A stretch of DNA of 64,000 nt. Source: Paenibacillus sp. cl123. Lineage in GTDB: Bacteria > Bacillota > Bacilli > Paenibacillales > NBRC-103111. The DNA lies in contig NZ_FMYY01000005.1 in assembly GCF_900101595.1 (NCBI RefSeq), forward strand, positions 1-64,000, written 5' to 3'. Position 1 is the first letter of the stretch. Each line of letters opens with the position of its first letter. Of this stretch, positions 9,150 through 19,441 are shown piece after piece. The position numbers and the translations under genes were made by a program. Under the pieces are notes generated by a model. It saw only the letters and a list, made by a program, of their open reading frames with translations, ran no database searches and had not been told where the DNA came from.

Positions 9150-10508
9150 TTGAGCGGCGATCCGTTATCCTTCTGGTTATGCATCATGTTGGTCGTCTTA
9201 TTGATTGGATTGAACGGGCTGCTCGCGGCGGCCGAGCATGCGCTGGCCAGAGCTGCCCCGGGCGAGGGAGCCAAAGCGGTTACGCCCGACGGCTCTCTGC
9301 CTGCAGTGCGAGCGGAGGAAGGGCTGCGACCCGCCGGGACGGACTTGCCGGAGCGCCGGGCGGAGAAGCATATAGGCGGAATCCGGGCCGGCATCACGCT
9401 GGCGACGCTTGGCCTTGGCTGGCTTGGAGCGGCAAAGCTGACGGTCATTCTGGAGCCGCCGCTGCGCCCGCTCGGACTATCCGGGCAGACGGTGCATCTG
9501 CTAGCAGCCGTCCTTGGCTTCCTCGCGCTGACTCTGCTGCAGCTGATTTTGGGCGACCAGCTGCCTCGAGCCTATGCGCTGCGCAGGCAGGAGAGGGTTG
9601 TATGGCTTGCGGCGAGACCGGTTGCCTTGCTCGGCAGGCTGTTTTCTCCTCTGCTTAGACTTTCGAACGGCATGACGAACTCGCTGCTGAGGCTAGCCGG
9701 CATAGATCCGGCGGAGGAGCGGGGGACGGCTCATACCGAGGATGAGATTCGCTCATTGATGAAGGAAAGCAACCGGCGGGGGTTTATCGCCAATACGGAG
9801 ATGACGCTGGTCGACAATATATTCGAATTCGCCGAGACGAACGCCAGAGAAATTATGATTCCGAGAACGGACATGGTTTGCCTGTATGCCCAAAGATCGT
9901 ACGAAGAGAACAAGCTGCTGGCAATCAGCGAAATGCATACCCGTTATCCGCTCTGCAAGCCGGATAAGGATAATATTGTAGGCTTCGTGCATATCAAGGA
10001 TTTGCTCAAGCTGGCCGACGGGGAGGGAGATATGCAAGAGATCGTGCGCCCGATCCTGAAGGTGCCGGAGTCGATGCAGATCAGCGCGCTGCTGAAGCTG
10101 ATGCAGAAGCGGAAAACGCAGATGGTGCTGCTCATCGACGAGTTCGGCGGTACGAGCGGTCTTGTCACTTTCGAGGATATTATCGAGGAAATTGTGGGCG
10201 AGGTCCAGGACGAATTCGACGAGGAGCGCCCTCAGATCGAACGGCGAAGCGATGCCGAGCATTCCATAGACGGCAGACTGCTGATTGAAGAAGTGAACGC
10301 TTTCTTCGGCCTGGCGATTGAAACGGACGACTACGATACGATCGGAGGCTGGATGTATTCGCAGGTCGAGATGCCTCCCGCCCGGCAGCAGGAGGTGCGA
10401 ATCGGCGAAGAATGGTCCCTGGTCATCGAAGAGGTGGATCACCTGCGGATCACGCGAATTTTAATGATTCGCATCCAGCCCGGGATGAACCGAACATCAT
10501 CCAACTAG
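9150..10508 (+). CDS. CNNM/CBS-domain membrane protein (HlyC/CorC-like)
   Basis: About 452 residues. The N-terminal DUF21/CNNM domain has several membrane segments (first near residues 5-27), then paired CBS domains (AREIMIPRTDMVCLYA and GTSGLVTFEDIIEEIVGEVQ), and a C-terminal CorC_HlyC domain (IDGRLLIEEVNAFF). The family includes Mg2+/Co2+ exporters. The frame is open from an ATG at 9027, but GGAAGGTGG at 9136-9144 points to the TTG at 9150; the longer form would add 41 residues with no visible signal. The CNNM domain carries a low-complexity Ala/Gly-rich stretch. It is monocistronic, with a terminator directly after it. Confidence 0.85.
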   Translation: MSGDPLSFWLCIMLVVLLIGLNGLLAAAEHALARAAPGEGAKAVTPDGSLPAVRAEEGLRPAGTDLPERRAEKHIGGIRAGITLATLGLGWLGAAKLTVILEPPLRPLGLSGQTVHLLAAVLGFLALTLLQLILGDQLPRAYALRRQERVVWLAARPVALLGRLFSPLLRLSNGMTNSLLRLAGIDPAEERGTAHTEDEIRSLMKESNRRGFIANTEMTLVDNIFEFAETNAREIMIPRTDMVCLYAQRSYEENKLLAISEMHTRYPLCKPDKDNIVGFVHIKDLLKLADGEGDMQEIVRPILKVPESMQISALLKLMQKRKTQMVLLIDEFGGTSGLVTFEDIIEEIVGEVQDEFDEERPQIERRSDAEHSIDGRLLIEEVNAFFGLAIETDDYDTIGGWMYSQVEMPPARQQEVRIGEEWSLVIEEVDHLRITRILMIRIQPGMNRTSSN

Positions 10509-10540
10509 CTGATCTGAATGCAGATCAGTTCTTTTTTTGT
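10507..10540 (+). terminator. Terminator after the CNNM/CBS gene
   Basis: CTGATCTG (10509-10516) pairs with CAGATCAG (10521-10528) over a 4-base loop and is followed by TTCTTTTTTT. Confidence 0.85.
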
Positions 10541-10541
10541 A

Positions 10542-10570
10542 TTTACAACGTAACAGTGTTATGTTACATT
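10542..10570 (+). promoter_or_regulatory. yhbD promoter with inverted-repeat operator
   Basis: A -35 TTTACA (10542-10547) and a -10 TACATT (10565-10570) are 17 bp apart. The spacer and -10 hold the inverted repeat GTAACA-N6-TGTTAC (10550-10567). An operator between -35 and -10 is the usual layout for MerR-like regulators, and the first gene encodes a MerR-like DNA-binding protein, so autoregulation is plausible. Confidence 0.5.
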
Positions 10571-10590
10571 TATTGCGAGGAGGGGTTTTC

Positions 10591-11217
10591 ATGCACGATG
10601 AGGAGCTGATTTCCAAGAAAGAGCTGCTGGAGCAGAAGGGCATCTCGTACGGGCAGCTGTATCGCTGGAAGCGAAAGCAGCTCATTCCCGAGGAATGGTT
10701 TATCCGCAAGTCTACGTTCACGGGACAAGAGACGTTTTTTCCGAAGCGGCGCATCTTGGCGCGTATCGATAAGATTGTCAATATGAAGGATGATTTGTCG
10801 CTCGATGAGCTGGCCGATGTATTTTCCCCGACCGCGGACAGCTTAGCGATGGAACGGGCTGAGCTAATGCAACGAAACATTGTTTCGATTGATTCGCTTG
10901 ATCTATACGATTCGGTATTCGGAGAAACGGCTGTGTTTCCATTTAGGCGCATCCTGTTTACCTATATGCTCGACAAGCTGCTGTACGCCGGCGAGATCAA
11001 TCTGGATGAAGGTCGGATGATGCTGCGAACGTTAATGGAGCGGGAAGCCGCGATGGAGCACAGCAAGCCTTGGGTGCTCGTGTTTATTCGCAAGATGGGC
11101 ATCTCTTCTTTTCTGCTGGCGGAGGGCGAGGCGTTCTGGTTTGAAGCGGGTACGAAGGTGGTAGCCCGAATAAGCGCGGCGGCCTGTGCGGAAGAGCTAA
11201 GACTAAAGATGAGTTAA
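10591..11217 (+). CDS. yhbD: YhbD family (DUF4004) MerR-like DNA-binding protein
   Basis: 208 residues. The N-terminus ISKKELLEQKGISYGQLYRW (residues 7-26) is a winged HTH of MerR type, followed by a short basic wing (KRKQLIPEEWF). The rest is the DUF4004 region without a known ligand site. GAGGAGG precedes the ATG at 10591. The next two genes are YhbE- and YhbF-like polymer-forming proteins, exactly as in the B. subtilis yhbDEF cluster, so the three probably form one operon. An inverted repeat in its promoter suggests autoregulation. Confidence 0.85.
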   Translation: MHDEELISKKELLEQKGISYGQLYRWKRKQLIPEEWFIRKSTFTGQETFFPKRRILARIDKIVNMKDDLSLDELADVFSPTADSLAMERAELMQRNIVSIDSLDLYDSVFGETAVFPFRRILFTYMLDKLLYAGEINLDEGRMMLRTLMEREAAMEHSKPWVLVFIRKMGISSFLLAEGEAFWFEAGTKVVARISAAACAEELRLKMS

Positions 11218-11234
11218 CGAAAGGAGAGATTCGG

Positions 11235-11984
11235 ATGGAGACGCGTTATCCGCTTACCGTTACCGGCAATGGCAGCTCGGCCGGCGGGATGTTCAAGGTC
11301 ATTAAAATTGTGGGAGAGGCGCGCTTTACGGGAGATGTGGATTGCCTGGGATTCCGGTGTACGGGTTCGGCCTATCTGGCGGGGGCGCTCAAAAGCGACG
11401 TCTGCCGCGTCAGCGGAACATTGGACGTGAACGGAGATATGGACATCGGCCAGGCAGTTGTTAACGGCAGGCTGGAGGTAGGAGGAGACGTTAAGGCGGG
11501 GAAGATCAGGTCCAACGGCGAAACGATCATCCATGGCAGCGTAGGAGGCGAGCGGATTCACCTCGAAGGCTACTTCCTGATCAAGGGGCGCTGCGAGGCG
11601 GAAGAACTCAGGATCAAGGGGATCATAAAGATTAACGGGCATATGAACGCCGATGTGGTGGAACTGGGTCTCCACAGCCGGTGCGTCGTCTCCGAGATCG
11701 GAGGGGGGCGCATCGAGGTGAGAAGGGCTTCCGGCCACTTGCTCAAGAAGCTGGCGGGGGCCTTATTCCTTCCGGAAGATTTCTATGAAGGGACTTTGCA
11801 GGCGGGGACGATCGAAGGCGACGATGTGTATGTGGAACATACGACTGCGGACATTGTGCGCGGACGTCATGTCACCCTCGGTCCCGGCTGCCGGATAGGG
11901 CGGGTCGAATATACCGGGCAATTGCATCAGGAAGCGGGATCAAATGTGGCAGAAGCGGTAAGAACCGGAGAAGAAACGGAGTGA
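11235..11984 (+). CDS. yhbE: YhbE-like polymer-forming (bactofilin-type) protein
   Basis: 249 residues made almost entirely of short beta repeats rich in Gly, Val and Asp, with GD/NG turns about every 17-20 residues (for example ARFTGDVDCLGF, LDVNGDMDIGQ, LEVGGDVKAGKI, IKINGHMNADVV). This is the right-handed beta-helix pattern of bactofilins and of YhbE/YhbF. Such proteins form filaments or scaffolds, often at the membrane or during morphogenesis. A conserved AGTIEGDDVYVEHT segment lies near residue 195. It overlaps or abuts the next gene, and AAAGGAGAG precedes the ATG. Precise role unknown. Confidence 0.82.
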   Translation: METRYPLTVTGNGSSAGGMFKVIKIVGEARFTGDVDCLGFRCTGSAYLAGALKSDVCRVSGTLDVNGDMDIGQAVVNGRLEVGGDVKAGKIRSNGETIIHGSVGGERIHLEGYFLIKGRCEAEELRIKGIIKINGHMNADVVELGLHSRCVVSEIGGGRIEVRRASGHLLKKLAGALFLPEDFYEGTLQAGTIEGDDVYVEHTTADIVRGRHVTLGPGCRIGRVEYTGQLHQEAGSNVAEAVRTGEETE

Positions 11985-11989
11985 GGAAT

Positions 11990-12721
11990 ATGTCGGGCAG
12001 AGGAGATTTGAATATTGACGGCATTATGACTGGGGTTGGAGGCGGAGAGTATCGTTTTGTTACCATCAACGGTCATGGCACGATTAACGGCGATGTGGAC
12101 TGTCTCACCTTCTCCTCGAACGGCCGGGCGGTTGTCCGTGGCGCTGTAGAGGCGGCGGAGCGAGTCGATGTGAACGGAGCGGCAACCTTCGAACAGAAGC
12201 TTGCAGCGGGTGAAGTGCGCATCAACGGCAAAGCCGATATAGGAGGCGCGCTGCATGCGGAGCTTCTGCGAGTGGACGGCCACATGAAAGTAGGGGAAGG
12301 TCTGTCCGGAGAATCGGTGGAGGTGAACGGATATCTCGGGGTTCACGGCTCCTGCGAGGCGGAATTGTTCCGGTCGCGGGGCTGCTTCCGAATCGGCGGC
12401 TTGCTCAACGCGGGGAAAATCGAGGTCGAGCTTTACGTGGAATGCCGGGCCAAGGAGATCGGCTGCGAGACGGTAGAGGTCCGGCGTCCGTTATCCGCCA
12501 ATCCGTTTGGCAAGCTGGTCCGCACGCTTTTCAGCGGCGATATGCTGATCGCGGGAACGATCGAAGGCGATGATATTTATCTGGAGTCCACCAAGGCCGA
12601 AATTGTCCGGGGCAAACGGGTGAAGCTGGGCGCCGGCTGCGAGATCGGGCTGGTGGAATACAGCGAATCGTATGAGCAAAGCCCCGAAGCCCGGGTGAGA
12701 GACAGCCGGAAAAGCGTATAA
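11990..12721 (+). CDS. yhbF: YhbF-like polymer-forming (bactofilin-type) protein
   Basis: 243 residues, paralogous to the preceding gene and with the same beta-helix repeats: GTINGDVDCLTF, VDVNGAATFEQK, LRVDGHMKVGEG, and the shared AGTIEGDDIYLEST near the C-terminus. The frame also offers a GTG at 11981 that overlaps the yhbE stop; GGAG at 11978-11981 is well spaced for the ATG at 11990. Tandem paralogues could form a heteropolymer. A multidrug-type MFS gene follows 35 bp later and may belong to the operon. Confidence 0.8.
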   Translation: MSGRGDLNIDGIMTGVGGGEYRFVTINGHGTINGDVDCLTFSSNGRAVVRGAVEAAERVDVNGAATFEQKLAAGEVRINGKADIGGALHAELLRVDGHMKVGEGLSGESVEVNGYLGVHGSCEAELFRSRGCFRIGGLLNAGKIEVELYVECRAKEIGCETVEVRRPLSANPFGKLVRTLFSGDMLIAGTIEGDDIYLESTKAEIVRGKRVKLGAGCEIGLVEYSESYEQSPEARVRDSRKSV

Positions 12722-12756
12722 TCGGGCGCAAAATTTTAAAAGAACGGAGAGTCTTT

Positions 12757-14286
12757 ATGGCAAACGCCGGACAGCGTCATTTGGGTTTTGTAGTGGCTGG
12801 TCTGATGCTTGGCATCTTGACCGCAGCGATGGATAACACGATCGTCGCTACGGCTATGGGAACAATCGTGGCGGATATGGGAGGGCTCGACAAGTTTGTC
12901 TGGGTGACGAGCGCCTACATGGTAGCGGAGATGGCCGGGATGCCGATCTTCGGCAAGCTGTCCGATATGTATGGCCGCAAGCGTTTTTTTGTCTTTGGCA
13001 TGATTGTGTTTCTGATCGGGTCGGTCTTATGCGGCACGGCGCAGAGCATCGAACAGCTCAGCATGTACCGGGCCATTCAAGGGATCGGCGGCGGGGCCTT
13101 GATGCCGATCGCATTCACGATTATTTTCGACGTATTTCCGCCGGAGAAGCGCGGTCAAATATCTGGCTTGTTCGGGGCCGTGTTCGGGATGTCGAGCATA
13201 TTCGGTCCGCTGCTGGGCGCTTATATCACCGACTACATCAGCTGGCACTGGATCTTTTACATCAATCTGCCGATTGGCCTGCTTTCCCTGGGCTGCATTA
13301 TGTTCTTCTACAAGGAGTCGCTGATCCACGCGCGGCAAAAAATCGACTGGCTCGGCGCGGCGGCGCTGGTCGGGGCAATCGTCTGTCTAATGTTCGGTCT
13401 GGAGCTGGGAGGGCATACCTACGCCTGGGATTCCGCGCAGATCATCGGCTTGTTCGGCGGCTTTGTTGTGCTGTTTGCGGCCTTCGTGCTGATCGAAAGA
13501 CGGGCGGAGGAGCCGATCATCTCCTTCGATATGTTCCGCAGCAAGCTGTATGCGGGCAGCAATCTGGTGGGGCTGTTCTTCGGAATCGCCTTCATCGTGG
13601 CAACTGTGTATATCCCGATCTTTATCCAGGGCGTATACGGCGGATCGGCCACGAACTCCGGCTTGATCCTGCTGCCGATGATGCTCGGGACGGTCGTAAC
13701 GGCCCAGGTCGGGGGTTTTCTGGCCGGCTCGGGCAAAATGAGCTACCGCGGCGTCATGATCGCGTTTTCGCTGCTGTTCATTGTCAGCATGGCGCTGCTT
13801 GCCACGATATCGGCCGCTACACCGCGGTGGCTGCTCACCGTCTACATGATTCTGGTCGGACTTGGCGTAGGCGCTTCCTTCTCGACGCTGGGGATGGCGG
13901 CGATGCATCCGTTCGACGAGACCCGGCGGGGCTCGGCCAGCTCGACGATGTCCTTCGTCCGGACGCTCGGGATGACGCTCGGCATTACGATCTACGGTCT
14001 GATCCAGCGCAATGCTTTTGCCGCCCGGATGGGAGAGAGCTTTGGAGCAGGCAGCGGTACGCCTGGCGGCGGGTTGTCGAGTGATCCGCGGGCCCTCCTG
14101 TCACCGGAAGCGCGCGCAGCTATCCCGGCTCCTGTGCTGGAGACGATTACCGGGGCGCTGTCCGCTTCGATAACCCATGCATTTATGTGGGCAGTTGTTC
14201 CGGCTGCGCTGGCATTCGTTTTTTCGCTGACTATGGGGGCGGACCGGATGAAGCCTCAGCCGCGGGCCGCCGCCAAGGCAGAGTAA
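12757..14286 (+). CDS. DHA2-type MFS multidrug transporter
   Basis: 509 residues with about 14 hydrophobic segments, the length of the EmrB/QacA (DHA2) subfamily of proton-driven drug exporters. Visible motifs: the D1 motif LTAAMDNTIVATAMGTIV at about residues 21-38, motif A GKLSDMYGRKRFF (about 69-81) and motif C-like GAVFGMSSIFGPLLGAYI. Upstream yhbDEF are 35 bp away with no terminator, so cotranscription is likely and regulation by YhbD possible. The substrate is unknown. ACGGAGAG precedes the ATG. Confidence 0.9.
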   Translation: MANAGQRHLGFVVAGLMLGILTAAMDNTIVATAMGTIVADMGGLDKFVWVTSAYMVAEMAGMPIFGKLSDMYGRKRFFVFGMIVFLIGSVLCGTAQSIEQLSMYRAIQGIGGGALMPIAFTIIFDVFPPEKRGQISGLFGAVFGMSSIFGPLLGAYITDYISWHWIFYINLPIGLLSLGCIMFFYKESLIHARQKIDWLGAAALVGAIVCLMFGLELGGHTYAWDSAQIIGLFGGFVVLFAAFVLIERRAEEPIISFDMFRSKLYAGSNLVGLFFGIAFIVATVYIPIFIQGVYGGSATNSGLILLPMMLGTVVTAQVGGFLAGSGKMSYRGVMIAFSLLFIVSMALLATISAATPRWLLTVYMILVGLGVGASFSTLGMAAMHPFDETRRGSASSTMSFVRTLGMTLGITIYGLIQRNAFAARMGESFGAGSGTPGGGLSSDPRALLSPEARAAIPAPVLETITGALSASITHAFMWAVVPAALAFVFSLTMGADRMKPQPRAAAKAE

Positions 14287-14354
14287 CGAATTTTCTGCGG
14301 ACATGATATACTTGCTCTAACGATTCAGTATGAGAGCAGGGAGTTGGGTAAGCG

Positions 14355-15695
14355 TTGGCCCGTCTATTCAAAGGATTCAAGGTGACCCCGCCGCGCGTCT
14401 TCGCGCTGGGATTTGCGCTTATTATTGCGATCGGCACGCTGCTGCTGTCGCTTCCTGCCGCCGCACAGAGCGGCAGGCATACGCCGTTTATCGATGCCTT
14501 GTTCACGGCGACCTCGGCAACCTGTGTCACGGGGCTTGCCATTGTCGATACCGGAACTTTTTATTCGACATTCGGCCAGCTGGTCATTCTGGCGCTGATT
14601 CAGCTCGGCGGACTCGGGTTTATGACGACGGTGACGTGGTTCGCGATCGCGCTGCGCAAGCGGATCTCGCTGCGCGACCGGATCATTTTGAAGGAGTCGC
14701 TTAATCTGTCGGGCATCGAAGGAGTCGTGCGGCTCATTCTGAAGGTGCTGCTGTATTCGGCTACGATCGAAGGCGTGGCGGCGCTTTACTTCAGCTATCG
14801 CTGGTCCTTCGAGATGCCGCTGCCCCAGGCCATCTACTATGGCGTGTTCCATGCGATCTCCATCTTCAACAATGCAGGCTTCGAGCTGCTTGGCGGGTCT
14901 CGGAATTTGACTCCTTATGTGGAAGACTGGGGGATCAACGTCGTATCGATGCTGCTGATTCTGCTTGGGAGCATCGGGTTTATCGTCTTGGCCGAGCTGG
15001 TGGATTACCGGCATTCGCGCAAGCTGTCGCTGCACAGCAAAGTGGTGCTGTCGGCCACGGCGGTGCTGACGCTTGTAGGCGCGCTGCTTATTTTTATTTT
15101 CGAGTTTACGAACACGCGGACCTTGGGGGCGCTCGAATGGGACGGCAGGCTGCTCGCCTCGCTGTTTCAATCGATCAGTCTCCGCTCGGCCGGCGTCAAC
15201 ACGGTCGATATTTCCCAGCTTCGCTCCGCGACCATGTTTTTGATGATCATCATGATGTTTATCGGTGCGGCTCCCAATTCGACCGGCGGCGGCATCAAGC
15301 TGACGACCTTCGTTATTCTGGTCGGAGCCCTGCTGGCGATGATCCGGGGGAAGGAGGATGTGGTGCTTTTCCGCCACCGCATCGCTAAAAGCGACATTTA
15401 CAAGGCAACGACGTTCTGCTTTATTGGTTTATTTTGTGTTGTAGCTTCAACGATGGCGCTGTCGGCCGTCCAGCAGCAGGATTTTCTTATCATTTTGTTT
15501 GAAGCCGTGTCGGCATTCGGCACAGTCGGCCTGAGCGCAGGGCTGACAACGGAGCTGACGACGGGAGGCAAGGTGATCATCATCATCATGATGTATATTG
15601 GCCGTGTCGGCATCGTAACGCTGGCTTATGCGCTGCAGCCGAATCCGAAGAAGGAGCCTTTCCGGTATCCGGAGGGCAAGCTGACGATCGGCTGA
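14355..15695 (+). CDS. TrkH-family K+ uptake protein (KtrB/KtrD type)
   Basis: 446 residues, the normal size of KtrB/KtrD. The four repeated M1-P-M2 units each show a pore glycine: TSATCVTGL (near residue 53), SIFNNAGFEL, SLRSAGVNT and SAFGTVGLSAGLT. These form the K+ filter of a dimeric Na+-dependent K+ channel that works with a cytosolic RCK subunit (KtrA/KtrC), which is not in this window. The start is a TTG at 14355, with AGGGAG upstream; no better start is visible. It is convergent with mnmA and separated from it by a strong bidirectional hairpin. Confidence 0.9.
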   Translation: MARLFKGFKVTPPRVFALGFALIIAIGTLLLSLPAAAQSGRHTPFIDALFTATSATCVTGLAIVDTGTFYSTFGQLVILALIQLGGLGFMTTVTWFAIALRKRISLRDRIILKESLNLSGIEGVVRLILKVLLYSATIEGVAALYFSYRWSFEMPLPQAIYYGVFHAISIFNNAGFELLGGSRNLTPYVEDWGINVVSMLLILLGSIGFIVLAELVDYRHSRKLSLHSKVVLSATAVLTLVGALLIFIFEFTNTRTLGALEWDGRLLASLFQSISLRSAGVNTVDISQLRSATMFLMIIMMFIGAAPNSTGGGIKLTTFVILVGALLAMIRGKEDVVLFRHRIAKSDIYKATTFCFIGLFCVVASTMALSAVQQQDFLIILFEAVSAFGTVGLSAGLTTELTTGGKVIIIIMMYIGRVGIVTLAYALQPNPKKEPFRYPEGKLTIG

Positions 15696-15758
15696 CCCGG
15701 ACTCTCGGGCTTTCGCCTCGTCAACGGCTCCGTTATAGCCCGGGAAATAATTTACGAC

Positions 15759-15800
15759 AAAGAAACCGTTGGAATCCGATTCATTCCGACGGTTTCTTTT
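15759..15800. terminator. Bidirectional terminator between ktrB-like gene and mnmA
   Basis: AAAGAAACCGT (15759-15769) is complementary to ACGGTTTCTTT (15789-15799), and the inner bases also pair (GGAAT / ATTCC). A- and T-tracts on both sides allow termination in both directions. Confidence 0.85.
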
Positions 15801-15855
15801 GCGTTTCTATAGGTTGTGGTGCTGTTTGCGCCGAATGGAGAGAGCGCTCAAAACG

Positions 15856-16989
<1,134 letters not shown>

Positions 16990-17111
16990 CTAATCGGTCG
17001 GAATATAAAATTTTTTCATGAATATGACACGGTTAGTCTCCCATCGAAAACGGTTTTATGTTACGATAGAAAAGATACGAAAATGTATGATATGTAAATG
17101 AGGTGCTAGAC

Positions 17112-17534
17112 TTGAAAATTTCTACTAAAGGCCGCTACGGGCTGACCATCATGATGGAGCTGGCGACCCGTTTCGGAGAAGGCCCCACCTCACTGAAAAG
17201 CATCGCGGAGAAGCATCAGCTTTCCGAGCATTATCTAGAGCAATTGGTTGCCCCGCTGCGTAATGCCGGGTTGGTCAAGAGCATTCGCGGCGCTTATGGG
17301 GGCTACATCCTTTCGAAAAATCCGGAAGATATTTCCGCCGGCGATGTGATTCGGGTATTGGAAGGGCCTATCTCACCTGTGGACTTCACGGAAGAAGACG
17401 ATCCGGCCAAGCGGCATCTGTGGGTGCGCATACGCGATGGGATCGCGGAGGTGCTGGATTCGACCTCTCTGCACGACCTGATCAACTTCAAGGATGAGGG
17501 TAATAAGAGCGATAGCTACATGTTCTATATCTGA
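17112..17534 (+). CDS. cymR: Rrf2-family cysteine metabolism repressor CymR
   Basis: A 140-residue winged-helix repressor. The start MKISTKGRYGLTIMMELA, the recognition region LSEHYLEQLVAPLRNAGLVK and the C-terminal SYMFYI match CymR closely. There are no Fe-S cysteines, as in CymR and unlike IscR. In B. subtilis it binds CysK and represses sulfur-assimilation genes. The frame opens with GTG at 17103, but GAGGTG at 17099-17104 points to the TTG at 17112. It precedes yrvO, as in Bacillus, but a hairpin lies between them. Confidence 0.94.
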   Translation: MKISTKGRYGLTIMMELATRFGEGPTSLKSIAEKHQLSEHYLEQLVAPLRNAGLVKSIRGAYGGYILSKNPEDISAGDVIRVLEGPISPVDFTEEDDPAKRHLWVRIRDGIAEVLDSTSLHDLINFKDEGNKSDSYMFYI

Positions 17535-17558
17535 GTTTCCGGATCGGTTCTAAGCCAT

Positions 17559-17582
17559 AGCCCCACGATGTGGGGTTATTTA
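17559..17582 (+). terminator. Short hairpin between cymR and yrvO
   Basis: CCCCAC (17561-17566) pairs with GTGGGG (17570-17575) over a 3-base loop, then TTATTTA. It probably attenuates readthrough from cymR into the desulfurase gene. Confidence 0.5.
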
Positions 17583-17674
17583 GGGCTTAACGGCTTTATT
17601 TTTATTACAGGCTGCAGGCCAACGATGACATGCGTGTAAATGATGATATGTAAGAATGAGTGTGGTGAATTCAA

Positions 17675-18826
17675 TTGGACACGATTTATTTGGATCATGC
17701 CGCTACGACTCCGGTTCACCCGGATGTCCTAGAGGCTATGCTGCCTTATTGGAGCGGCAGCTTCGGCAACGCCTCCAGCATGCATGGGGCGGGCCGGGCG
17801 GCAAAGCTCGCTTTGAATCAAGCTCGGGACGGCATCGCCGCTCGAATCGGCTGTATGCCTTCGGAGCTGGTGTTCACGTCCGGCGGCACGGAGAGCGACA
17901 ATCTTGCCTTGTTCGGCGCCGCTGAAGCCGGCAGGGACAAGGGCAGGCATATGGTGACAACAACGGTCGAGCATCATGCAGTCCTGCATGCTTGCCAGCG
18001 GCTGGAACGGCTTGGCTACGAAGTGACCTATGTGCCGGTCGACGAGCACGGACGAGTATCGGCTGCGGATATCCGCGATGCCGTCAGGCCGGATACGATA
18101 TTGATCAGCGTCATGCACGGCAACAACGAAGTAGGCACGCTGCAGCCGATCGAGGAGATCGGAAGCTTCGCGCGCGAGCGGGGTATCGTATTTCACGTCG
18201 ATGCCGTTCAATCGCTTGCATATATGCCTCTGCGTCTTTCGGAGCTGCCGGTCGATTTAATGAGCTTTTCCGCGCACAAGCTTAACGGTCCCAAAGGGAT
18301 CGGCGCGTTGTATATAGCCAGGACAACAAAGTTAGCGGCGCAGAGCTACGGCGGCTCGCAAGAGCGCAAGCGCCGTCCCGGTACGGAGAATATTCCCGGT
18401 ATCGTCGGATTTGCCAAAGCGTTGGAACTTTTTGACCGGAAGAGGTATGAACACAGGGAGAATGTGGAAAGACTAGCGGGTATACTGGTTAATGAGCTGG
18501 AGCAGCGGCTTGGGAAGGAAAGCTTCATAATTAACGGTCATCCGGTTCACCGGCTGCCCCACATTCTGAATATTAGCTTTCCGGGAATCGCCACGGAGAC
18601 GATGCTGATGAATCTGGATCTTGCGGGAGTCGCCGCCGCCAGCGGATCGGCTTGCACATCGGGCTCGCTGGAAGTGTCCCATGTGCTGAGGGCCATGAAG
18701 CTGCCGGAATCCAGAGCAATCTCGGCTATCCGGTTCAGCCTGGGCGCCGGCAACGATGAAGCTCAGATGGTCCGCACCGCTCAGATTGTTGAAACCATCG
18801 CCCGGCGCTTACGTACTAAGACTTAA
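17675..18826 (+). CDS. yrvO: Cysteine desulfurase (YrvO/IscS-like)
   Basis: A 383-residue PLP enzyme that takes sulfur from cysteine. The start IYLDHAATTPVHPDV is typical. The PLP lysine is K202 in SFSAHKLNGPKG, and the persulfide cysteine is C327 in SGSACTSGSLEVSHV, on the short-loop type characteristic of group II/IscS-like YrvO proteins. In B. subtilis YrvO is paired with MnmA for tRNA thiolation; mnmA lies 0.7 kb away on the other strand. The start is a TTG at 17675 with only a weak GTGGTG upstream. Confidence 0.93.
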   Translation: MDTIYLDHAATTPVHPDVLEAMLPYWSGSFGNASSMHGAGRAAKLALNQARDGIAARIGCMPSELVFTSGGTESDNLALFGAAEAGRDKGRHMVTTTVEHHAVLHACQRLERLGYEVTYVPVDEHGRVSAADIRDAVRPDTILISVMHGNNEVGTLQPIEEIGSFARERGIVFHVDAVQSLAYMPLRLSELPVDLMSFSAHKLNGPKGIGALYIARTTKLAAQSYGGSQERKRRPGTENIPGIVGFAKALELFDRKRYEHRENVERLAGILVNELEQRLGKESFIINGHPVHRLPHILNISFPGIATETMLMNLDLAGVAAASGSACTSGSLEVSHVLRAMKLPESRAISAIRFSLGAGNDEAQMVRTAQIVETIARRLRTKT

Positions 18827-18903
18827 GTCTTTTCATATGCTCGTGTTCGGGCTACCTGCAGGGCTGCTCCTCGGTTTATGGCTCCGATCCGGAAATGGAG
18901 AGA

Positions 18904-19431
18904 ATGTTGTTGAAGCGAACGCGAGATGTAATCGGGTTGCCCGTGATTTGTGTGCAGACCGGTAAGCAGGTAGGCGCAATCAAGGATGTGCTGCTCGACG
19001 ACGAGTGGCAGGTTCGTGCTTTCATACTCAGCGATGGACACTGGTTCCAGGAGGCGAACTGCGTCGAATGGGAAGGTGTTGTAGCAATCGGCGACGATGC
19101 CGTGACGATCGAGCGCGAGGATCTGATCAAGCCGCTCGAAGCGGAGGAGTCGTGGAGATTGCTGCTCGGCGGCAGCCGCCGCATCAAAGGATTACCCTTA
19201 TTAACCGTTAACGGAAACCAGCTCGGGTTCGTTGACGATGTTTATTTGGATGGGGAATCGGGTAGGAAAGTAATAGGTTATGAAGTAACCGAGGGTTTCA
19301 TTTCAGATCTCAAAGAAGGGCGCAAGTGGTTGCCAATGCCGGACTCGGTGAAGGTCGGCGAGGATGCCTTGATTGTTCCCGTTCACGCAAGCGAGGCATT
19401 GGAGGAAATCTTCGTACCAAAAGAAGAATAG
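18904..19431 (+). CDS. yrrD: PRC-barrel domain protein (YrrD-like)
   Basis: About 175 residues containing two PRC-barrel domains: the first around VIGLPVICVQTGKQVGAIKD (residues 8-27), the second around KGLPLLTVNGNQLGFVDDVY. Each has the characteristic Gly-x-h-x-D turn. PRC barrels serve as protein- or RNA-binding modules; the role of YrrD is not known. Starts at 18895 (ATG), 18904 (ATG), 18907 and 18910 (TTG) are all in frame; GGAG at 18897-18900 favours one of the later ones. The place between yrvO and the YrrI-like gene agrees with B. subtilis, except that the TPR and recD2 genes are missing. Confidence 0.8.
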   Translation: MLLKRTRDVIGLPVICVQTGKQVGAIKDVLLDDEWQVRAFILSDGHWFQEANCVEWEGVVAIGDDAVTIEREDLIKPLEAEESWRLLLGGSRRIKGLPLLTVNGNQLGFVDDVYLDGESGRKVIGYEVTEGFISDLKEGRKWLPMPDSVKVGEDALIVPVHASEALEEIFVPKEE

Positions 19432-19441
19432 GGTGATACCA

